Below are positions 47,373 to 58,997 of a DNA stretch of 64,000 nucleotides, piece after piece (the first letter of the stretch is position 1; each line of letters begins with the position of its first letter). Source of the stretch: Xanthomonas sp. Leaf131 (GTDB lineage Bacteria; Pseudomonadota; Gammaproteobacteria; Xanthomonadales; Xanthomonadaceae). The notes under the pieces were generated by a model, which was not told the DNA's origin, made no database searches, and saw nothing but the letters and a program-made list of their open reading frames with translations. Made by a program: the position numbers and the translations under genes. The stretch spans positions 1-64,000 of the forward strand of contig NZ_LMOG01000018.1 of NCBI RefSeq assembly GCF_001423495.1. The letters are read 5' to 3'.

Positions 47373-49289
47373 TCAGCCCGCAGCCGCATTCAACGACGGC
47401 GCCTTGCTGGCCATCAGCTGCGGCCAGCGCTTGAGCACGGCAGCGCGGATGCCGGCCTGGTCGATGCCGGCGTCGGCCAGCAGATCTTCGCGGCTGGCAT
47501 GGTGCTGGAAGCTGTCCGGCAGGCCCAGGTGCAGCATCGGCATGGTGATCGCTTCGGCGTTGAGCAGTTCCGCCACACCGGAGCCGGCGCCACCGGCGAC
47601 GACGTTGTCTTCGATGGTGACGAAGCCTTCGTGGCTCTTGGCCAGTTCCAGCAGCATGGCTTTGTCGAGTGGTTTGACGAAGCGCATGTTGACCACGGTG
47701 AGGCCGAGTTCGCGGCCGACCGCTTCTGCCGCATCCACGCTCGCGCCGAAGCCGAGCAGGGCGATACGTGCGCCGTTATGGCGCAGCTGCGCCTTGCCGA
47801 TCGGCAAGGTGGTGAGCGATGTGTCGAGCGTACTGCCGGGGCCGACGCCGCGCGGGTAGCGCACCGCAGCCGGGCCTTCGTAACGCACGCCGGTGCTGAG
47901 CATCTGGCGGCACTCGGCTTCGTCGGCCGGTGCCATCACTACCATATGCGGTACGCAACGCAGAAAGCTCAGATCCAGATTGCCGGCATGCGTGGCGCCA
48001 TCGGGACCGACCACGCCGCCGCGATCGATCGCGAACAGCACGTCGAGCTGCTGCACCGCCACGTCGTGCACCAGCTGGTCGTAACCGCGCTGCAGGAAGG
48101 TGGAATAGATCGCCACCACCGGTTTGGCGCCCTGGGTCGCCATGCCGGCGGCCAGCGTCACCGCGTGCTGCTCGGCAATGGCCACATCGAAGTAGCGCTG
48201 CGGGTATTCCTTGCTGAAACGCACCAGGCCCGAGCCTTCGCGCATCGCCGGGGTGATCACCAGCAGCTTGGGTTCGGCCGCGGCCATGTCGCAGACCCAG
48301 TCGCTGAAGACGTCGGTATAGGTCGGCTTCTTGGCGCCGGCCTTGGCAATCAGCCCCTTGCTCGGGTCGAACGGACCCACCGCGTGGTAGCCGATCTGGT
48401 CGCCTTCGGCGAGCTCGTAGCCCTTGCCCTTGGTGGTGATGACATGCAGCAGCTGCGGGCCCTTGAGCGTCTTCAAGGTCTTGAGTGCGCCGACCAGACT
48501 GGGCAGATCGTGGCCGTCGATCGGACCGGTGTAGTGGAAGCCCATTTCCTCGAACAGCGTGGACGGCACGAACATGCCTTTCCAGTGTTCTTCCCAGCGC
48601 CGCACGAACCGCGCGGTGGGGTTGTTCTTCTTGTCGCCGAGGATCTTCTTGCCGCCCTCGCGGATCGCGTTGAGGGTGCGGCTGCCGCTGGCACGGCCCA
48701 GCATCTTGGTCAGCCCGCCGACTGCTTCGGAGATCGACATGCGGTTGTCGTTGAGGATCACCAGCAGGTTCGGCTCCGGGTCCATGCCGCCGGCGTGGTT
48801 GAGCGCCTCGTAGACCATGCCGGCTGTCATCGCACCATCGCCGATCACCGCAACCACCTTGCGGTCGTCGCCATTGCGCTGCGAGGCGATCGCCATGCCG
48901 AGCGCGGCCGAGATCGAAGTCGAGGAGTGACCGACGCCGAAGGTGTCGTAGATGCTTTCTTCGCGCTTGGGGAACGGCGCCACGCCGTCCTTCTGCTTGA
49001 CCGTGTGGATCTGGTCGCGACGGCCGGTGAGGATCTTGTGCGGGTAGGTCTGATGGCCCACGTCCCACACCAGCTGATCGACCGGGGTCTGATACAGGTA
49101 GTGCAGGGCGACGGTGAGTTCGATCACGCCCAGGCCGGCCGCGAAGTGCCCGCCGCTCTTGCCTACCGACTCGATGAGGTAGGCACGCAGTTCTTCGGCG
49201 ATGGCCGTCAGCTCAGCCTCGTCGAAGCTGCGCAGATCGTCGGGGGTCTGGATGCGCGACAGGCGCGGATAGCGGGTGGAATCGATCAT
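47373..49289 (-). CDS. dxs: 1-deoxy-D-xylulose-5-phosphate synthase
   Basis: 638 aa from the second of two adjacent ATGs (49292/49289); an ATG at 49328 would add 13 residues. TPP-binding block [19 protein letters not shown], then [36 protein letters not shown] and [15 protein letters not shown]. Catalyses pyruvate + glyceraldehyde-3-P to DXP, the first step of MEP isoprenoid synthesis, which supplies the undecaprenyl carrier used by the gum system. Confidence 0.98.
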   Translation of the reverse strand: MIDSTRYPRLSRIQTPDDLRSFDEAELTAIAEELRAYLIESVGKSGGHFAAGLGVIELTVALHYLYQTPVDQLVWDVGHQTYPHKILTGRRDQIHTVKQKDGVAPFPKREESIYDTFGVGHSSTSISAALGMAIASQRNGDDRKVVAVIGDGAMTAGMVYEALNHAGGMDPEPNLLVILNDNRMSISEAVGGLTKMLGRASGSRTLNAIREGGKKILGDKKNNPTARFVRRWEEHWKGMFVPSTLFEEMGFHYTGPIDGHDLPSLVGALKTLKTLKGPQLLHVITTKGKGYELAEGDQIGYHAVGPFDPSKGLIAKAGAKKPTYTDVFSDWVCDMAAAEPKLLVITPAMREGSGLVRFSKEYPQRYFDVAIAEQHAVTLAAGMATQGAKPVVAIYSTFLQRGYDQLVHDVAVQQLDVLFAIDRGGVVGPDGATHAGNLDLSFLRCVPHMVVMAPADEAECRQMLSTGVRYEGPAAVRYPRGVGPGSTLDTSLTTLPIGKAQLRHNGARIALLGFGASVDAAEAVGRELGLTVVNMRFVKPLDKAMLLELAKSHEGFVTIEDNVVAGGAGSGVAELLNAEAITMPMLHLGLPDSFQHHASREDLLADAGIDQAGIRAAVLKRWPQLMASKAPSLNAAAG

Positions 49290-49610
49290 CATCGTGTCAA
49301 TGTTCTGAAGCCATATTGTCCTCCCCATGCGAAGGCCCGGCAAGCAAACCGGTTCAGCTGTCAGCGGGAAGTGATGGCTGTGCTCGCCGCCATTGCTGGC
49401 GCGCGCGCTGAACGCCTGCGCATGCGGCAATCTGCCGCACCCAAGACGAGGGTAAAAAGAGGGGTTTCGAACGCAGCGGGCACAAGCGCTGCGAGGCAGC
49501 CGCGTGTGCACGTTTGCGCACGCGGCTGACGGACGTGGTGGTGACCGGGACGGGGAAGTGCGTCGTGAACCGAGTGCTGCCGACAACGCGTGCGACTTGC
49601 CCGTGGCGCG
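49290..49610 (-). other. Gap between HNH gene and dxs
   Basis: 321 bp with the dxs promoter presumably inside. One 9-bp inverted repeat, AGCCGCGTG/CACGCGGCT (49498-49527, 12-nt loop), without T-run. No convincing gene. Confidence 0.4.
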
Positions 49611-50267
49611 CTATAGCGACAGCTTGGAGCGCTTGGGCAACTGCGCGCGCAGGAACGCCATCTGATCGGAGAGGATATTGCGGTTGGAGAGGATCAGATG
49701 CTCGATCCAGCTCGGCCGATACGGCACCGCCAGCAGCGGCATATGCGCCTGCTGTGGCGTGCGGTTGGCCTTGCGCGAGTTGCACTGGAAGCACGCGGTG
49801 ACCACGTTCTCCCAGGTATCGCGGCCGCCCTTGGAGACCGGCATCACGTGATCGCGGGTCAGTTGCGGGCGGCTGAAGTGCTGGCCGCAATACAGGCACA
49901 GCTGCGAGTCGCGTGCGAACAATGCGGTATTGCTGAGCGTGGGGGTCGGGTCCAGTGCGCGCGAGCGTGCGTGACCACGCGCGGCGATGATGGGATGCAG
50001 CTCCATCGTGCTGCGCATGCCGGTCAGCCGCGAGATGCCGCCATGGATCTGCATGCACGGTTCGCCCAGCGTCCAGGAGACGGCATCGCGTGCGTACAGA
50101 CAGGCGGCGTCTTGCCAGTTGATCCAGTCCAGTACGCGGCCGTGCGCATCGAGCGAGAGCAGGCGCAGCGTTGGAAGTTGCTGAAATGCGGCGACAACAC
50201 TGCCCGCGACCGGGGCATCGAAGCCGCCGGGGACGATCACATCACCTACGTGCGTGTCTGTCTCCAT
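49611..50267 (-). CDS. HNH endonuclease family protein
   Basis: 218 aa. Zinc ribbon and HNH: LCLYCGQHF, TRDHVMPVSKGGRDTWENVV and CFQCNSRKANRTP, so two CxxC pairs bracket the His-Asn-Asn core. The N-terminal 100 residues (LLSLDAHGRVLDWINWQDA) are of the type seen in standalone HNH proteins found throughout proteobacteria, whose role is unknown. Not next to any restriction or phage gene. Confidence 0.9.
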   Translation of the reverse strand: METDTHVGDVIVPGGFDAPVAGSVVAAFQQLPTLRLLSLDAHGRVLDWINWQDAACLYARDAVSWTLGEPCMQIHGGISRLTGMRSTMELHPIIAARGHARSRALDPTPTLSNTALFARDSQLCLYCGQHFSRPQLTRDHVMPVSKGGRDTWENVVTACFQCNSRKANRTPQQAHMPLLAVPYRPSWIEHLILSNRNILSDQMAFLRAQLPKRSKLSL

Positions 50268-50416
50268 CGGGAAAACAGCTTATACCCGATCGTTGACAGT
50301 TTGTGTATCGCAGTGAACGGCTTTGGCGCGCGCCTTGCAACGAATAGCTCATCAAGTACTGGCTCGGCCGCAATGCCGCCGTGCTGAGTGAGCAATCTTC
50401 GGGCGCATAGAAGGCC

Positions 50417-50485
50417 GTAGGAGCGCACCCGGGCGCGACGTCTTTCCGTTCGATGCTGCTTCGTCGCGGCCAGGTCCGCTCCTAC
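50417..50485. repeat. Interspersed palindromic element, copy 2
   Basis: GTAGGAGCG (50417-50425) and CGCTCCTAC (50477-50485) as outer arms, with CGCGACG / CGTCGCG inside. Same arms as the element at 15572-15639 but a different internal sequence. Confidence 0.7.
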
Positions 50486-50517
50486 AACGGCGGCAGACCC
50501 CGGCTATGCGATATCTC

Positions 50518-52311
<1,794 letters not shown>

Positions 52312-52348
52312 GCGGAATCCTTCAAGCGAATACGTGGAGGCGTGCGCG

Positions 52349-52825
52349 TCAGCGCAGCACGCCATTGAGGCCGGGGGCCGGGCTGAGCGTGTTGCGCGAT
52401 TCGACCGTGAAATCGCGCTGTTTCTTGTCCTGCGGGGTCGCCCACACCGTGCCCTTGAGCGTGTACGGCAGCGAGCGGCCACTGGCGAGGACATCGGCAA
52501 CGGTGAGGCGGCCCAGCGACGTCGGCTGCACGGTGACGGTCACCACATCGGCGGTTTCCGGGCCGATGGAAATCCCCACGGTCTGGTCGAGCTTGCCGGC
52601 CAGCTGGTCGCCGGCAGAGATCTCCAGCGCCACGCGTTCGAACTGCATCGGGATGCTGCTGTAGTTCTGCAGCCGCAGGTCCACCGACCAGGCGCCATCC
52701 GGACGCACGGTCAGTTGCTGGATGCGGGCGGCCGGCTCCGACACTCGGCGTACCGCGCCGCCGCAGGCGCTCAGCAGCAGGGCGCAGGTCAGCGACACAA
52801 TCAGAAGGCGATAGGCACGACGCAT
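52349..52825 (-). CDS. LEA type 2 (WHy-domain) lipoprotein
   Basis: 158 aa. Lipobox LLLSACGG (C21), so an outer or inner membrane lipoprotein. One WHy/LEA14-like beta domain: VDLRLQNYSSIPMQFERVAL, LGRLTVADVLASGRSLPYTL. Function of bacterial members is unclear; stress roles are proposed for the plant family. 37 nt after the acyl-CoA dehydrogenase start on the same strand, so transcription may continue into that gene. Confidence 0.8.
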   Translation of the reverse strand: MRRAYRLLIVSLTCALLLSACGGAVRRVSEPAARIQQLTVRPDGAWSVDLRLQNYSSIPMQFERVALEISAGDQLAGKLDQTVGISIGPETADVVTVTVQPTSLGRLTVADVLASGRSLPYTLKGTVWATPQDKKQRDFTVESRNTLSPAPGLNGVLR

Positions 52826-52957
52826 GTACTGGGGTCCTTGGCTGGATCAGGCGGCGCCAAGAATACTACGCAGTACGGTCGCTGCCTTGCTGCGGCATGG
52901 CACCGGTAACGGTGCTGCGGCATGGGGTCACAGCGGTGTGCGCTCAGACCACTTAGG

Positions 52958-53494
52958 TCACAGCAGCGGCGCGGCCACGATCAGCGGCGACAGCTCGTAG
53001 CCCATCTGCGTGGCCTGGCGCTTCAGTTGCTCGAACTGCGCGCGCTGCATCTGCGGCGAGCGCGACAGGATCCACAGGTACTTGCGATCCGGCTCGCCGA
53101 CCACCGCCCATTGATAGTCCGGGTCGAGCGCAATCACCCAATAGTCGGCCCACACCAGCGGCAGCCAGCTCAGCCATTCCGGGGCGAAGCGCACCTGCAG
53201 TTGACCGGGCTGGCCATCGACCGGTCGCGCCACGCCATCGGCCTGGGTCAGCGCGCCATCGGCGGTGCGGCAACCGTTGCGCACGCCGATCAGGCCATCG
53301 TCGCGCAAGGTGTAGCTGGCGGTGATGTCGCTGCGGCACTTCTTCTGGAACGACACCGGCAGATGCGCGATCTCGTGCCACTGCCCGGCATAGCGGGAGA
53401 TGTCCAGCTGCGGCACCGCACGCACCGGTTGTTGGGCAATGGCCGGTAGTGGCAGCAGCAACGCAAACGACAACAGCAGGCGGGGCAGGCGCAT
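52958..53494 (-). CDS. blc: Bacterial lipocalin (Blc-like)
   Basis: 178 aa; the ATG at 53494 follows GGAG. Signal peptide (LPRLLLSFALLLPLPAIAQ) without a lipobox Cys, so periplasmic. Lipocalin signature ISRYAGQWHEIAHLPVSF, DITASYTLRDDGLIGVRN, DYWVIALDPDYQWAVVG and LWILSRSPQM. Binds lipids or other hydrophobic molecules at the envelope. E. coli Blc is lipid-anchored; this one is not. Confidence 0.92.
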   Translation of the reverse strand: MRLPRLLLSFALLLPLPAIAQQPVRAVPQLDISRYAGQWHEIAHLPVSFQKKCRSDITASYTLRDDGLIGVRNGCRTADGALTQADGVARPVDGQPGQLQVRFAPEWLSWLPLVWADYWVIALDPDYQWAVVGEPDRKYLWILSRSPQMQRAQFEQLKRQATQMGYELSPLIVAAPLL

Positions 53495-53607
53495 GACAAT
53501 CTCCTTGGGACGCGCGCAGGCTAGGCCATGCCACCCGCCGCGCGGCGTGAACCGGCGCAAGAAAGCGCAGTCGCGGCGGCGGCCCGCAACAAAGTTGCTC
53601 GCAAAGC

Positions 53608-53636
53608 TTGCTCAAACTGCGCCTGCTCGCTATGAT
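53608..53636 (+). promoter_or_regulatory. Promoter of tRNA-Phe
   Basis: TTGCTC (53608-53613), 17-nt spacer, TATGAT (53631-53636), followed by a GC-rich discriminator; 38 nt before the tRNA. Confidence 0.75.
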
Positions 53637-53674
53637 GCGCGTCCTCGCAACGCAGGTATCGTGTTGCAGGTAGT

Positions 53675-53750
53675 GGCCGAGTAGCTCAGTTGGTAGAGCA
53701 GGGGATTGAAAATCCCCGTGTCGGCGGTTCGATTCCGTCCTCGGCCACCA
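53675..53750 (+). tRNA. tRNA-Phe (GAA)
   Basis: 76 nt with encoded CCA. Acceptor GGCCGAG pairs with CTCGGCC; the anticodon arm GGGGATTGAAAATCCCC gives GAA; the T-arm contains GGTTCGATTCC. A short AGCCTT/AAGGCT hairpin (53757-53775) with three T follows. Confidence 0.98.
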
Positions 53751-53950
53751 TTTTCCAGCCTTCATTCGCAAGGCTTTCCGGCGATCGCCGGGTGTTCAAA
53801 CTCTCTTGTCCTGTTTGCGCCGAGCCAGATCTGCACCGGTTGACGTGTGCGGTTTTCTCGCGTCTGTCGACTGGCGCGCCTTGACGTTGGGGTGCGAGCA
53901 ACGCGCAGCTTCCACGTCGTCTTCAACTGCGCGTGGCGATACTTGCGCGC

Positions 53951-54217
53951 ATGACGCACAAAACACTTCGACGCACGTTGACGCACGGCTATTGCGGTGA
54001 GTTCCGCGTGGAAACGATGGAAAGTCAGGCGCCTGGCGAGACGCTATGGCGCTCGACTGCGTTCGTGTATCACCGCGACCGTGCATCGCCTGTCGCCACG
54101 ATCGAAGACGCAGGACAGGGCGACCACCGCGGCGATGCGCGCGAGCAGGCACTGCGTGTCGGTTCCTGTCTGGCGGACTTTCTGGATCCGAAAGAGTACC
54201 GGGTGTGTGCGTTGTGA
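53951..54217 (+). CDS. Hypothetical 88-aa protein
   Basis: ATG at 53951 (a GTG at 53933 is in frame). Contains GYCGEFRVETM, SQAPGETLWRSTAFVYHR and a regular C-terminal helix REQALRVGSCLADFLD. No family recognised, no signal peptide or membrane segment. No strong SD. Composition looks like real coding sequence, and it fills an otherwise empty gap between tRNA-Phe and the convergent esterase gene. Confidence 0.5.
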   Translation: MTHKTLRRTLTHGYCGEFRVETMESQAPGETLWRSTAFVYHRDRASPVATIEDAGQGDHRGDAREQALRVGSCLADFLDPKEYRVCAL

Positions 54218-54337
54218 CGTGAGGCGGGTAGCTGGAGCCGGTGAGCGCGTGCGGATCGGTCCGCGTGAGGCGGTTGGTGCGTTGATTCGAGCGACGCAGT
54301 GCCCACGGATCGGGGCACTGCGCTTTCGGGCTCTCAA

Positions 54338-55363
54338 TCAGACGAAGGATGCACGCAGTCGGCGGCCGGCGTATTCCTGCGCTGCCTTGGCTTTTGCAAC
54401 CACGGCGGCGCAGCCAAAGAACTCATGCGTCACACCGGTATAGGTTTCGCGTTCCACTTGGACCCCGGCGTCCTGCAATGCATCTTTCAGCTTGCCGCCG
54501 TCGCTGCGCAGCGGGTCGATGGTGGCGTTGATCAGGGTCACCGGCGGCAGACCGCGCAGGTTGGCGTTGACCAGATCCAGGCGGGTATCGGTTTTGTCGG
54601 CGTCGCTGCGCAGCAGGTGCCCGACGAACCATTCGATCATCGCCTTGTTCAACGGCTTGGCGATGGCATTTTCGATGTAGGACTCGGTGTGCAGGCTACC
54701 GGTCTGGCCAACCGGATACACCGCCAAAATATGGGTGGGTGCCTGGACGCCCTTGTCACGCGCAGCGATAGCGGTTGCGAGCGCGAGGTTGCCGCCGGCG
54801 CTCTCGCCAGCCAGCGCAATCTTGCTCGGGTCGCCGCCCAGCGATGCGGCGTTGCCAACCGCCCACTCGTAGGCGGCAAGCGCGTCGTCCCATGCGGCAG
54901 GAAACTTGTGCTCGGGTGCCTGGCGATAATCCACCGAAATCACGATTGCATTGGCTTGCTTGGCCAGGCCGCGCGCACCGCCGTCATAGACTTCGGCATC
55001 GGCAATCACCCAGCCACCGCCATGAAAATAGACGATGACCGGCAGATTGGTGCCACCGGTCGGGGTGTAGATCAACGCGGGTAGGGCGCCGGTTGCAACA
55101 TCCAAGGTTTGGCGCGTACGCGTTACACCGGGAACCAGCACATTCGGATCGGTGCTCTTGCCCTGGTCGCGCAGCACTTTGTTGACTGCATCGGCGATGG
55201 TTGGCTGACGTCGCGCTTCATCCGGCGACAGTTTTTCGATGGCCTTGGGCTCCAGTGCGTCGTGCGCCTTAGCCACGGTGTGCATATCGTCATCGGTGCG
55301 GATGGCACCAATCACATTGGAGATGCTGTCGATAATCGGATTCGGCTTGCCTTGGTCGGTCAT
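54338..55363 (-). CDS. HSL-family alpha/beta-hydrolase (carboxylesterase)
   Basis: 341 aa; ATG at 55363. Oxyanion motif VYFHGGGWVIAD, nucleophile ALAGESAGGNLALA, acid in INATIDPLRSDGG and His in YTGVTHEFFG. These are the hallmarks of hormone-sensitive-lipase-type (family IV) esterases. The N-terminal ~80 residues (SISNVIGAIRTDDDMH) form the helical cap. No signal peptide. An AT-rich 370-bp region with a TTGGCAT/ATGCCAA inverted repeat lies upstream. Confidence 0.92.
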   Translation of the reverse strand: MTDQGKPNPIIDSISNVIGAIRTDDDMHTVAKAHDALEPKAIEKLSPDEARRQPTIADAVNKVLRDQGKSTDPNVLVPGVTRTRQTLDVATGALPALIYTPTGGTNLPVIVYFHGGGWVIADAEVYDGGARGLAKQANAIVISVDYRQAPEHKFPAAWDDALAAYEWAVGNAASLGGDPSKIALAGESAGGNLALATAIAARDKGVQAPTHILAVYPVGQTGSLHTESYIENAIAKPLNKAMIEWFVGHLLRSDADKTDTRLDLVNANLRGLPPVTLINATIDPLRSDGGKLKDALQDAGVQVERETYTGVTHEFFGCAAVVAKAKAAQEYAGRRLRASFV

Positions 55364-55732
55364 TGTGTTATCTCGCTTGGGTTACTGCGGACGCTACAGC
55401 GCCATTTGTCAACGCCACGGGAAAGACATGGTGGCTGGCTGAACCCGAGATTGCCTATTTTTGGCATGTAAATGCCAAGAGTCATTCGCACAATATAAAA
55501 AAGAAAACTGCAGTGAAAATCAGGCATTCGAATATGAATTGTTGTGTCGTTTGGTTGCACGCTTCACAGATGCAACGCGTGTCTATGCTTTACGACAAAC
55601 GGCGCTGATGTGAATGCCGATATCGGGTTGCGACCGGCGTTGCGCTGTGCACGCTCACGCGTGCATGTGTGGTCGGCAACCTCGTCTGGCCGGTATGCTT
55701 GCGCTCCTGTAGTCGGACGAAGAAGAGCGGCA
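55364..55732. promoter_or_regulatory. Divergent regulatory gap with TTGGCAT-GTAA-ATGCCAA inverted repeat (55461-55478)
   Basis: 369 bp between the esterase (minus) and the calcium-loop protein (plus), AT-rich from about 55450 to 55600. The 7-bp perfect inverted repeat with 4-nt spacer lies 98 bp from the esterase start and looks like a binding site for a dimeric regulator. No regulator gene is adjacent. No credible small gene. Confidence 0.45.
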
Positions 55733-56341
55733 ATGACGAAGCGCAGCTGGTGGTTGGCAGTGACGTTGGCTGCGGCCGTGCCGTGTGGTGCATCCACGCT
55801 GCCTGCCAAGGCGTCGAAGTTGCTGCCTGCCGGGCAGACGGTCATCGGCGTTGCCACTGCGGATCTCACTGGCGATGGCCGGCAGGATTATGTGGTGGCT
55901 CTGCGCGCCTCGGCAGAAGCGACATTGGACGCATTGCGCTCCAGCGGGCGGCCTGCACCTGCACGCACCTTGCTGGTGTTGGTCGCGAATGCGGACGGTG
56001 GCTTTGTCGAAGCCGGGCGCAACACGCGGGTAATCTTCAAGGCCGATGAGGGCGGCCAGTGCGATCCGTTTCTGGATGGCGAAGAAGGCCTGGTGGCGAA
56101 AGGTGCGTATTTCACCGTACAGAATGGCGTGTCGTGCGGGCAGCATTGGACCGACTACATCACCTTCCGCTACGACCGTGCGCGCGGTGGGTTCTTCTTC
56201 CACAAGCGCGTGACGGAAAGCTGGGAAATGAATACCGATGACAGGCCTGACGCCGATGCGATGCGCATGAGCGAGCATAAGGAGATCAAGGCCGATCCGC
56301 GCAAGCCGGTGTCGCTGTCGGCGTACACGCCGACGCCGTGA
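55733..56341 (+). CDS. Secreted protein with a calcium-binding-type loop (XAC2610-like)
   Basis: 202 aa; ATG at 55733. Signal peptide (WWLAVTLAAAVPCGAS). TADLTGDGRQDYVVAL is a Dx[D/N]xDG-like calcium loop of the EF-hand/FG-GAP type. A beta-rich body with NDA-like LLVLVANADGGF and WTDYITFRYDRARGGFFFHK follows. The arrangement recalls the periplasmic immunity protein of X. citri effector XAC2609, but no effector gene is adjacent, so this is similarity of pattern only. Confidence 0.65.
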   Translation: MTKRSWWLAVTLAAAVPCGASTLPAKASKLLPAGQTVIGVATADLTGDGRQDYVVALRASAEATLDALRSSGRPAPARTLLVLVANADGGFVEAGRNTRVIFKADEGGQCDPFLDGEEGLVAKGAYFTVQNGVSCGQHWTDYITFRYDRARGGFFFHKRVTESWEMNTDDRPDADAMRMSEHKEIKADPRKPVSLSAYTPTP

Positions 56342-56357
56342 TGGCGCAGCGCTGCGA

Positions 56358-57032
56358 TCAGCCGCCTGCCGGCCACCAGTTGTCCATGTTGCGCCGGTAG
56401 ACGAGCAGGCGCGGTGCCTTGGCGATCTGCACCGCGGCCTGGCGCTCGCCGGCAATCAACGAAAATCCGATGTCTGCGAGCATGCGCGACAGTGCATTGG
56501 CATTGCCGCGGCCCGGGTCGCTGATGACGATCTCGCACGAGGGCTTGGCAAGTGCGGGGATGAGGGTTGCCAGCATGGCGGCGTGGCGTGTTTCGTAGAG
56601 CACGTCACTGGCGATGATCATGTCGAACTGGCCCATGTTGAGCGCGCCGGTGTCCCAGTCCAGACGCCGATACGGCACCGATTCCAGCGCATTGAGCGCA
56701 GCGTTGTAAGCCAGAAACACTTCGGCCAACGGGTGATGATCGCTGGCGACGACGTCGGCGCCGCGCCTGCGCAGCACCAGACTCGCCAGCCCCAGGCCGC
56801 AGCCGAGTTCGAGAATGCGTTTGCCTTCGATCGGGCGCGTGGCCATCGCTTCGGCCAGCAGTTGTCCGGCCGGCCAGACCTGGCCGAACAGACTCCACTG
56901 CGCGGACGAAATGCCCGCGTCGGCGGCGCTTTCATCGGGATCGGCGTACTGCTGTTTGTCTGCCAGCGCGCGAATGACGTAAGTCAGTTGCCCGAATGTC
57001 AACTGGTGGATCTGGGTCTGGTAGCCCGGCAT
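56358..57032 (-). CDS. SAM-dependent methyltransferase (METTL/NNMT-like)
   Basis: 224 aa. Class I Rossmann motif ILELGCGLGLASLVLRRRGA, acidic loop ASDHHP, YRRLDWD, and FDMIIASDVLYE, typical of the methyltransferase-16 family (protein lysine methyltransferases and relatives). Starts MPGYQTQIHQLTFG. The substrate is unknown. Confidence 0.87.
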   Translation of the reverse strand: MPGYQTQIHQLTFGQLTYVIRALADKQQYADPDESAADAGISSAQWSLFGQVWPAGQLLAEAMATRPIEGKRILELGCGLGLASLVLRRRGADVVASDHHPLAEVFLAYNAALNALESVPYRRLDWDTGALNMGQFDMIIASDVLYETRHAAMLATLIPALAKPSCEIVISDPGRGNANALSRMLADIGFSLIAGERQAAVQIAKAPRLLVYRRNMDNWWPAGG

Positions 57033-57368
57033 GGCGTCGTCGCATGATCGCCGGCGAAATGTGCCGGCGTAGGAAGAAGTGCGCGCAACGGCGCCAGAAC
57101 GGCCGGACGAGACGCAGGAGCTGCTTGCTGCCTGCGCATGCTACGGCAAAACCCTGCCGCTGCACGGCTGCACGGCTGCGAGCGGCGGCGGATGGCACAG
57201 CGCTTGGCCGGCTTTCAGCAAGCGTGCATGCGGGCACTGGCCCATCGCCACTTGCCCGCCATCGGCGGGCGCTGCCTTTAGCGGCAGGATGGGTGGGGCA
57301 GCGCATGTGACGAGTCAACTAACTGCATCCAACTAGACTCCGCGCATGAGAACTGCCCTGCGGAGTAC
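57033..57368. other. Divergent gap methyltransferase / LOV kinase
   Basis: 336 bp. Immediately before the kinase start lies ACTCCGC (57337-57343) with GCGGAGT (57360-57366), a 7-bp inverted repeat whose right arm contains the GGAG that would act as ribosome-binding site, so the hairpin could limit translation. No convincing promoter or gene seen. Confidence 0.4.
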
Positions 57369-58997
57369 ATGCACTTGAACGATCCCGGTCACGGAGCGCC
57401 ATGTGCGCCCCACATCAGCGGATCTCGCGGTCCTCCTGTCGAGAAGCAACGTTCGGATATCTTTTTTGCCGCGGTGGAAACCACGCGGATGCCGATGATG
57501 GTGACCGACCCGCATCTGCTGGACAACCCCATCGTGTTCGCCAATCGCGCATTTCTGGAAATGACCGGGTATTCGTCCGAAGAGGTCATCGGCCAAAATT
57601 GCCGCTTTCTGCAGGGACCGGATACCGATCCTGCCAACGTCAGCGACGTCCGCGATTCGATCGCCAACCGTCGCGAATTCGCCACCGAGATGCTGAATTA
57701 CCGCAAGGACGGCTCTTCGTTCTGGAATGCGTTGTTCGTCTCGCCGGTGTTCGATGACAACGGCGAGCTGGTGTATTTCTTCGGTTCGCAGCTGGATGTC
57801 AGCCGTCGCCGCGACGCCGAAGATGCCTTGCGTCAGGCACAGAAGATGGAAGCGCTGGGTCAGTTGACCGGCGGTATCGCGCACGATTTCAATAATCTGC
57901 TGCAGGTGATGTCCGGTCATCTGGAGGTGATCCAGATGATGGCCGCTGACGGTGGTAGTAACGCCAAGCGTATTGCGTTCAGTGCCGAGCAGGCGGCCGG
58001 TGCCGCAGCCAAGGCCGCCACGCTCACTCAGCAATTGCTCGCGTTTTCGCGCAAGCAGAAGTTGCGCGGCGGCGTGGTGAATCTCAACCGTCTGGTGTCG
58101 GGCATGAACAACATGGCCGAACGTACGTTGGGCGGCGGCATCAGCTTGCGGCAATCGCTGGCAGAAGGGCTGTGGAATTGTCAGATCGACACTACACAGG
58201 CCGAAGTGGCGCTGTTGAATGTGTTGATCAATGCGCGCGATGCGATGGCCTATGCCGAGCGCAAGGAAGTCACGGTGCAGACGCAGAATGTGGAGGTCAC
58301 CAACAACGACCTGTCCACGTATCACCAGTTGGCACCGGGCCGCTATGTGAGCATCGCCGTGCGCGACACCGGCTCGGGCATGCCGCCGGACATCGCCAGC
58401 CGGGTGATGGAGCCGTTCTTCACCACCAAGGACGAAGGCCAGGGCACCGGGCTGGGGTTGTCGATGGTGTACGGCTTCGTCAAGCAGTCTGGCGGCACCG
58501 TGCGCATCCATAGCGAAGTGGGCGAAGGCACCACGGTGCGGCTTTACTTTCCGGCATCCAGCGAACATGCGGACGACTTGCAGGCGGTCAAACAGCGTGT
58601 GATCGACCAGGGCGGTAGCGAGAACATCCTCATCGTGGAAGACAAGCAGGACGTAGCGGTGATCGCCAGGCTATTTCTGGAAGGTGCCGGCTACCGTGTC
58701 TTGTGCGCATCCAGTGGACGCGAAGCAATCGCAGTGCTGGAGCAGCATCCGGAGGTGGATGCGTTGTTCACCGATCTGATCATGCCGGGCGGCATGAATG
58801 GGGTGGTGCTCGCACGTGAGGCCTGCCGCATGCTGCCCAAGATCAAGATCTTGCTCACCACCGGCTACGCCGATGCCAGTATCCAGCGCACCGACGCGGG
58901 TGGCGCGGAGTTCGGCGTGGTCAACAAGCCGTATACGCAGAAGGAATTGCTCAAGCGTATCCGCCTATTGCTGGACGAGCCTGCCGGTATCTGTTGA
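57369..58997 (+). CDS. LOV-domain blue-light hybrid histidine kinase
   Basis: 542 aa, cytosolic. LOV domain at residues about 30-145 with the flavin-adduct motif GQNCRFLQG (Cys78) and [10 protein letters not shown]. HisKA region with AHDFNN (His172), HATPase with [20 protein letters not shown] and [18 protein letters not shown], then a receiver domain with the phosphoacceptor Asp near 469 ([12 protein letters not shown]) and [11 protein letters not shown]. Matches the layout of the X. citri LOV protein that modulates motility, adhesion and virulence in light. No output domain; it probably signals to another protein. Confidence 0.95.
   Translation: MHLNDPGHGAPCAPHISGSRGPPVEKQRSDIFFAAVETTRMPMMVTDPHLLDNPIVFANRAFLEMTGYSSEEVIGQNCRFLQGPDTDPANVSDVRDSIANRREFATEMLNYRKDGSSFWNALFVSPVFDDNGELVYFFGSQLDVSRRRDAEDALRQAQKMEALGQLTGGIAHDFNNLLQVMSGHLEVIQMMAADGGSNAKRIAFSAEQAAGAAAKAATLTQQLLAFSRKQKLRGGVVNLNRLVSGMNNMAERTLGGGISLRQSLAEGLWNCQIDTTQAEVALLNVLINARDAMAYAERKEVTVQTQNVEVTNNDLSTYHQLAPGRYVSIAVRDTGSGMPPDIASRVMEPFFTTKDEGQGTGLGLSMVYGFVKQSGGTVRIHSEVGEGTTVRLYFPASSEHADDLQAVKQRVIDQGGSENILIVEDKQDVAVIARLFLEGAGYRVLCASSGREAIAVLEQHPEVDALFTDLIMPGGMNGVVLAREACRMLPKIKILLTTGYADASIQRTDAGGAEFGVVNKPYTQKELLKRIRLLLDEPAGIC

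Noticed and set aside
47499..49529. Plus-strand open frame of 676 codons opposite dxs
   Set aside because: Shadow of dxs codon bias; no ribosome-binding site and no recognisable motif.
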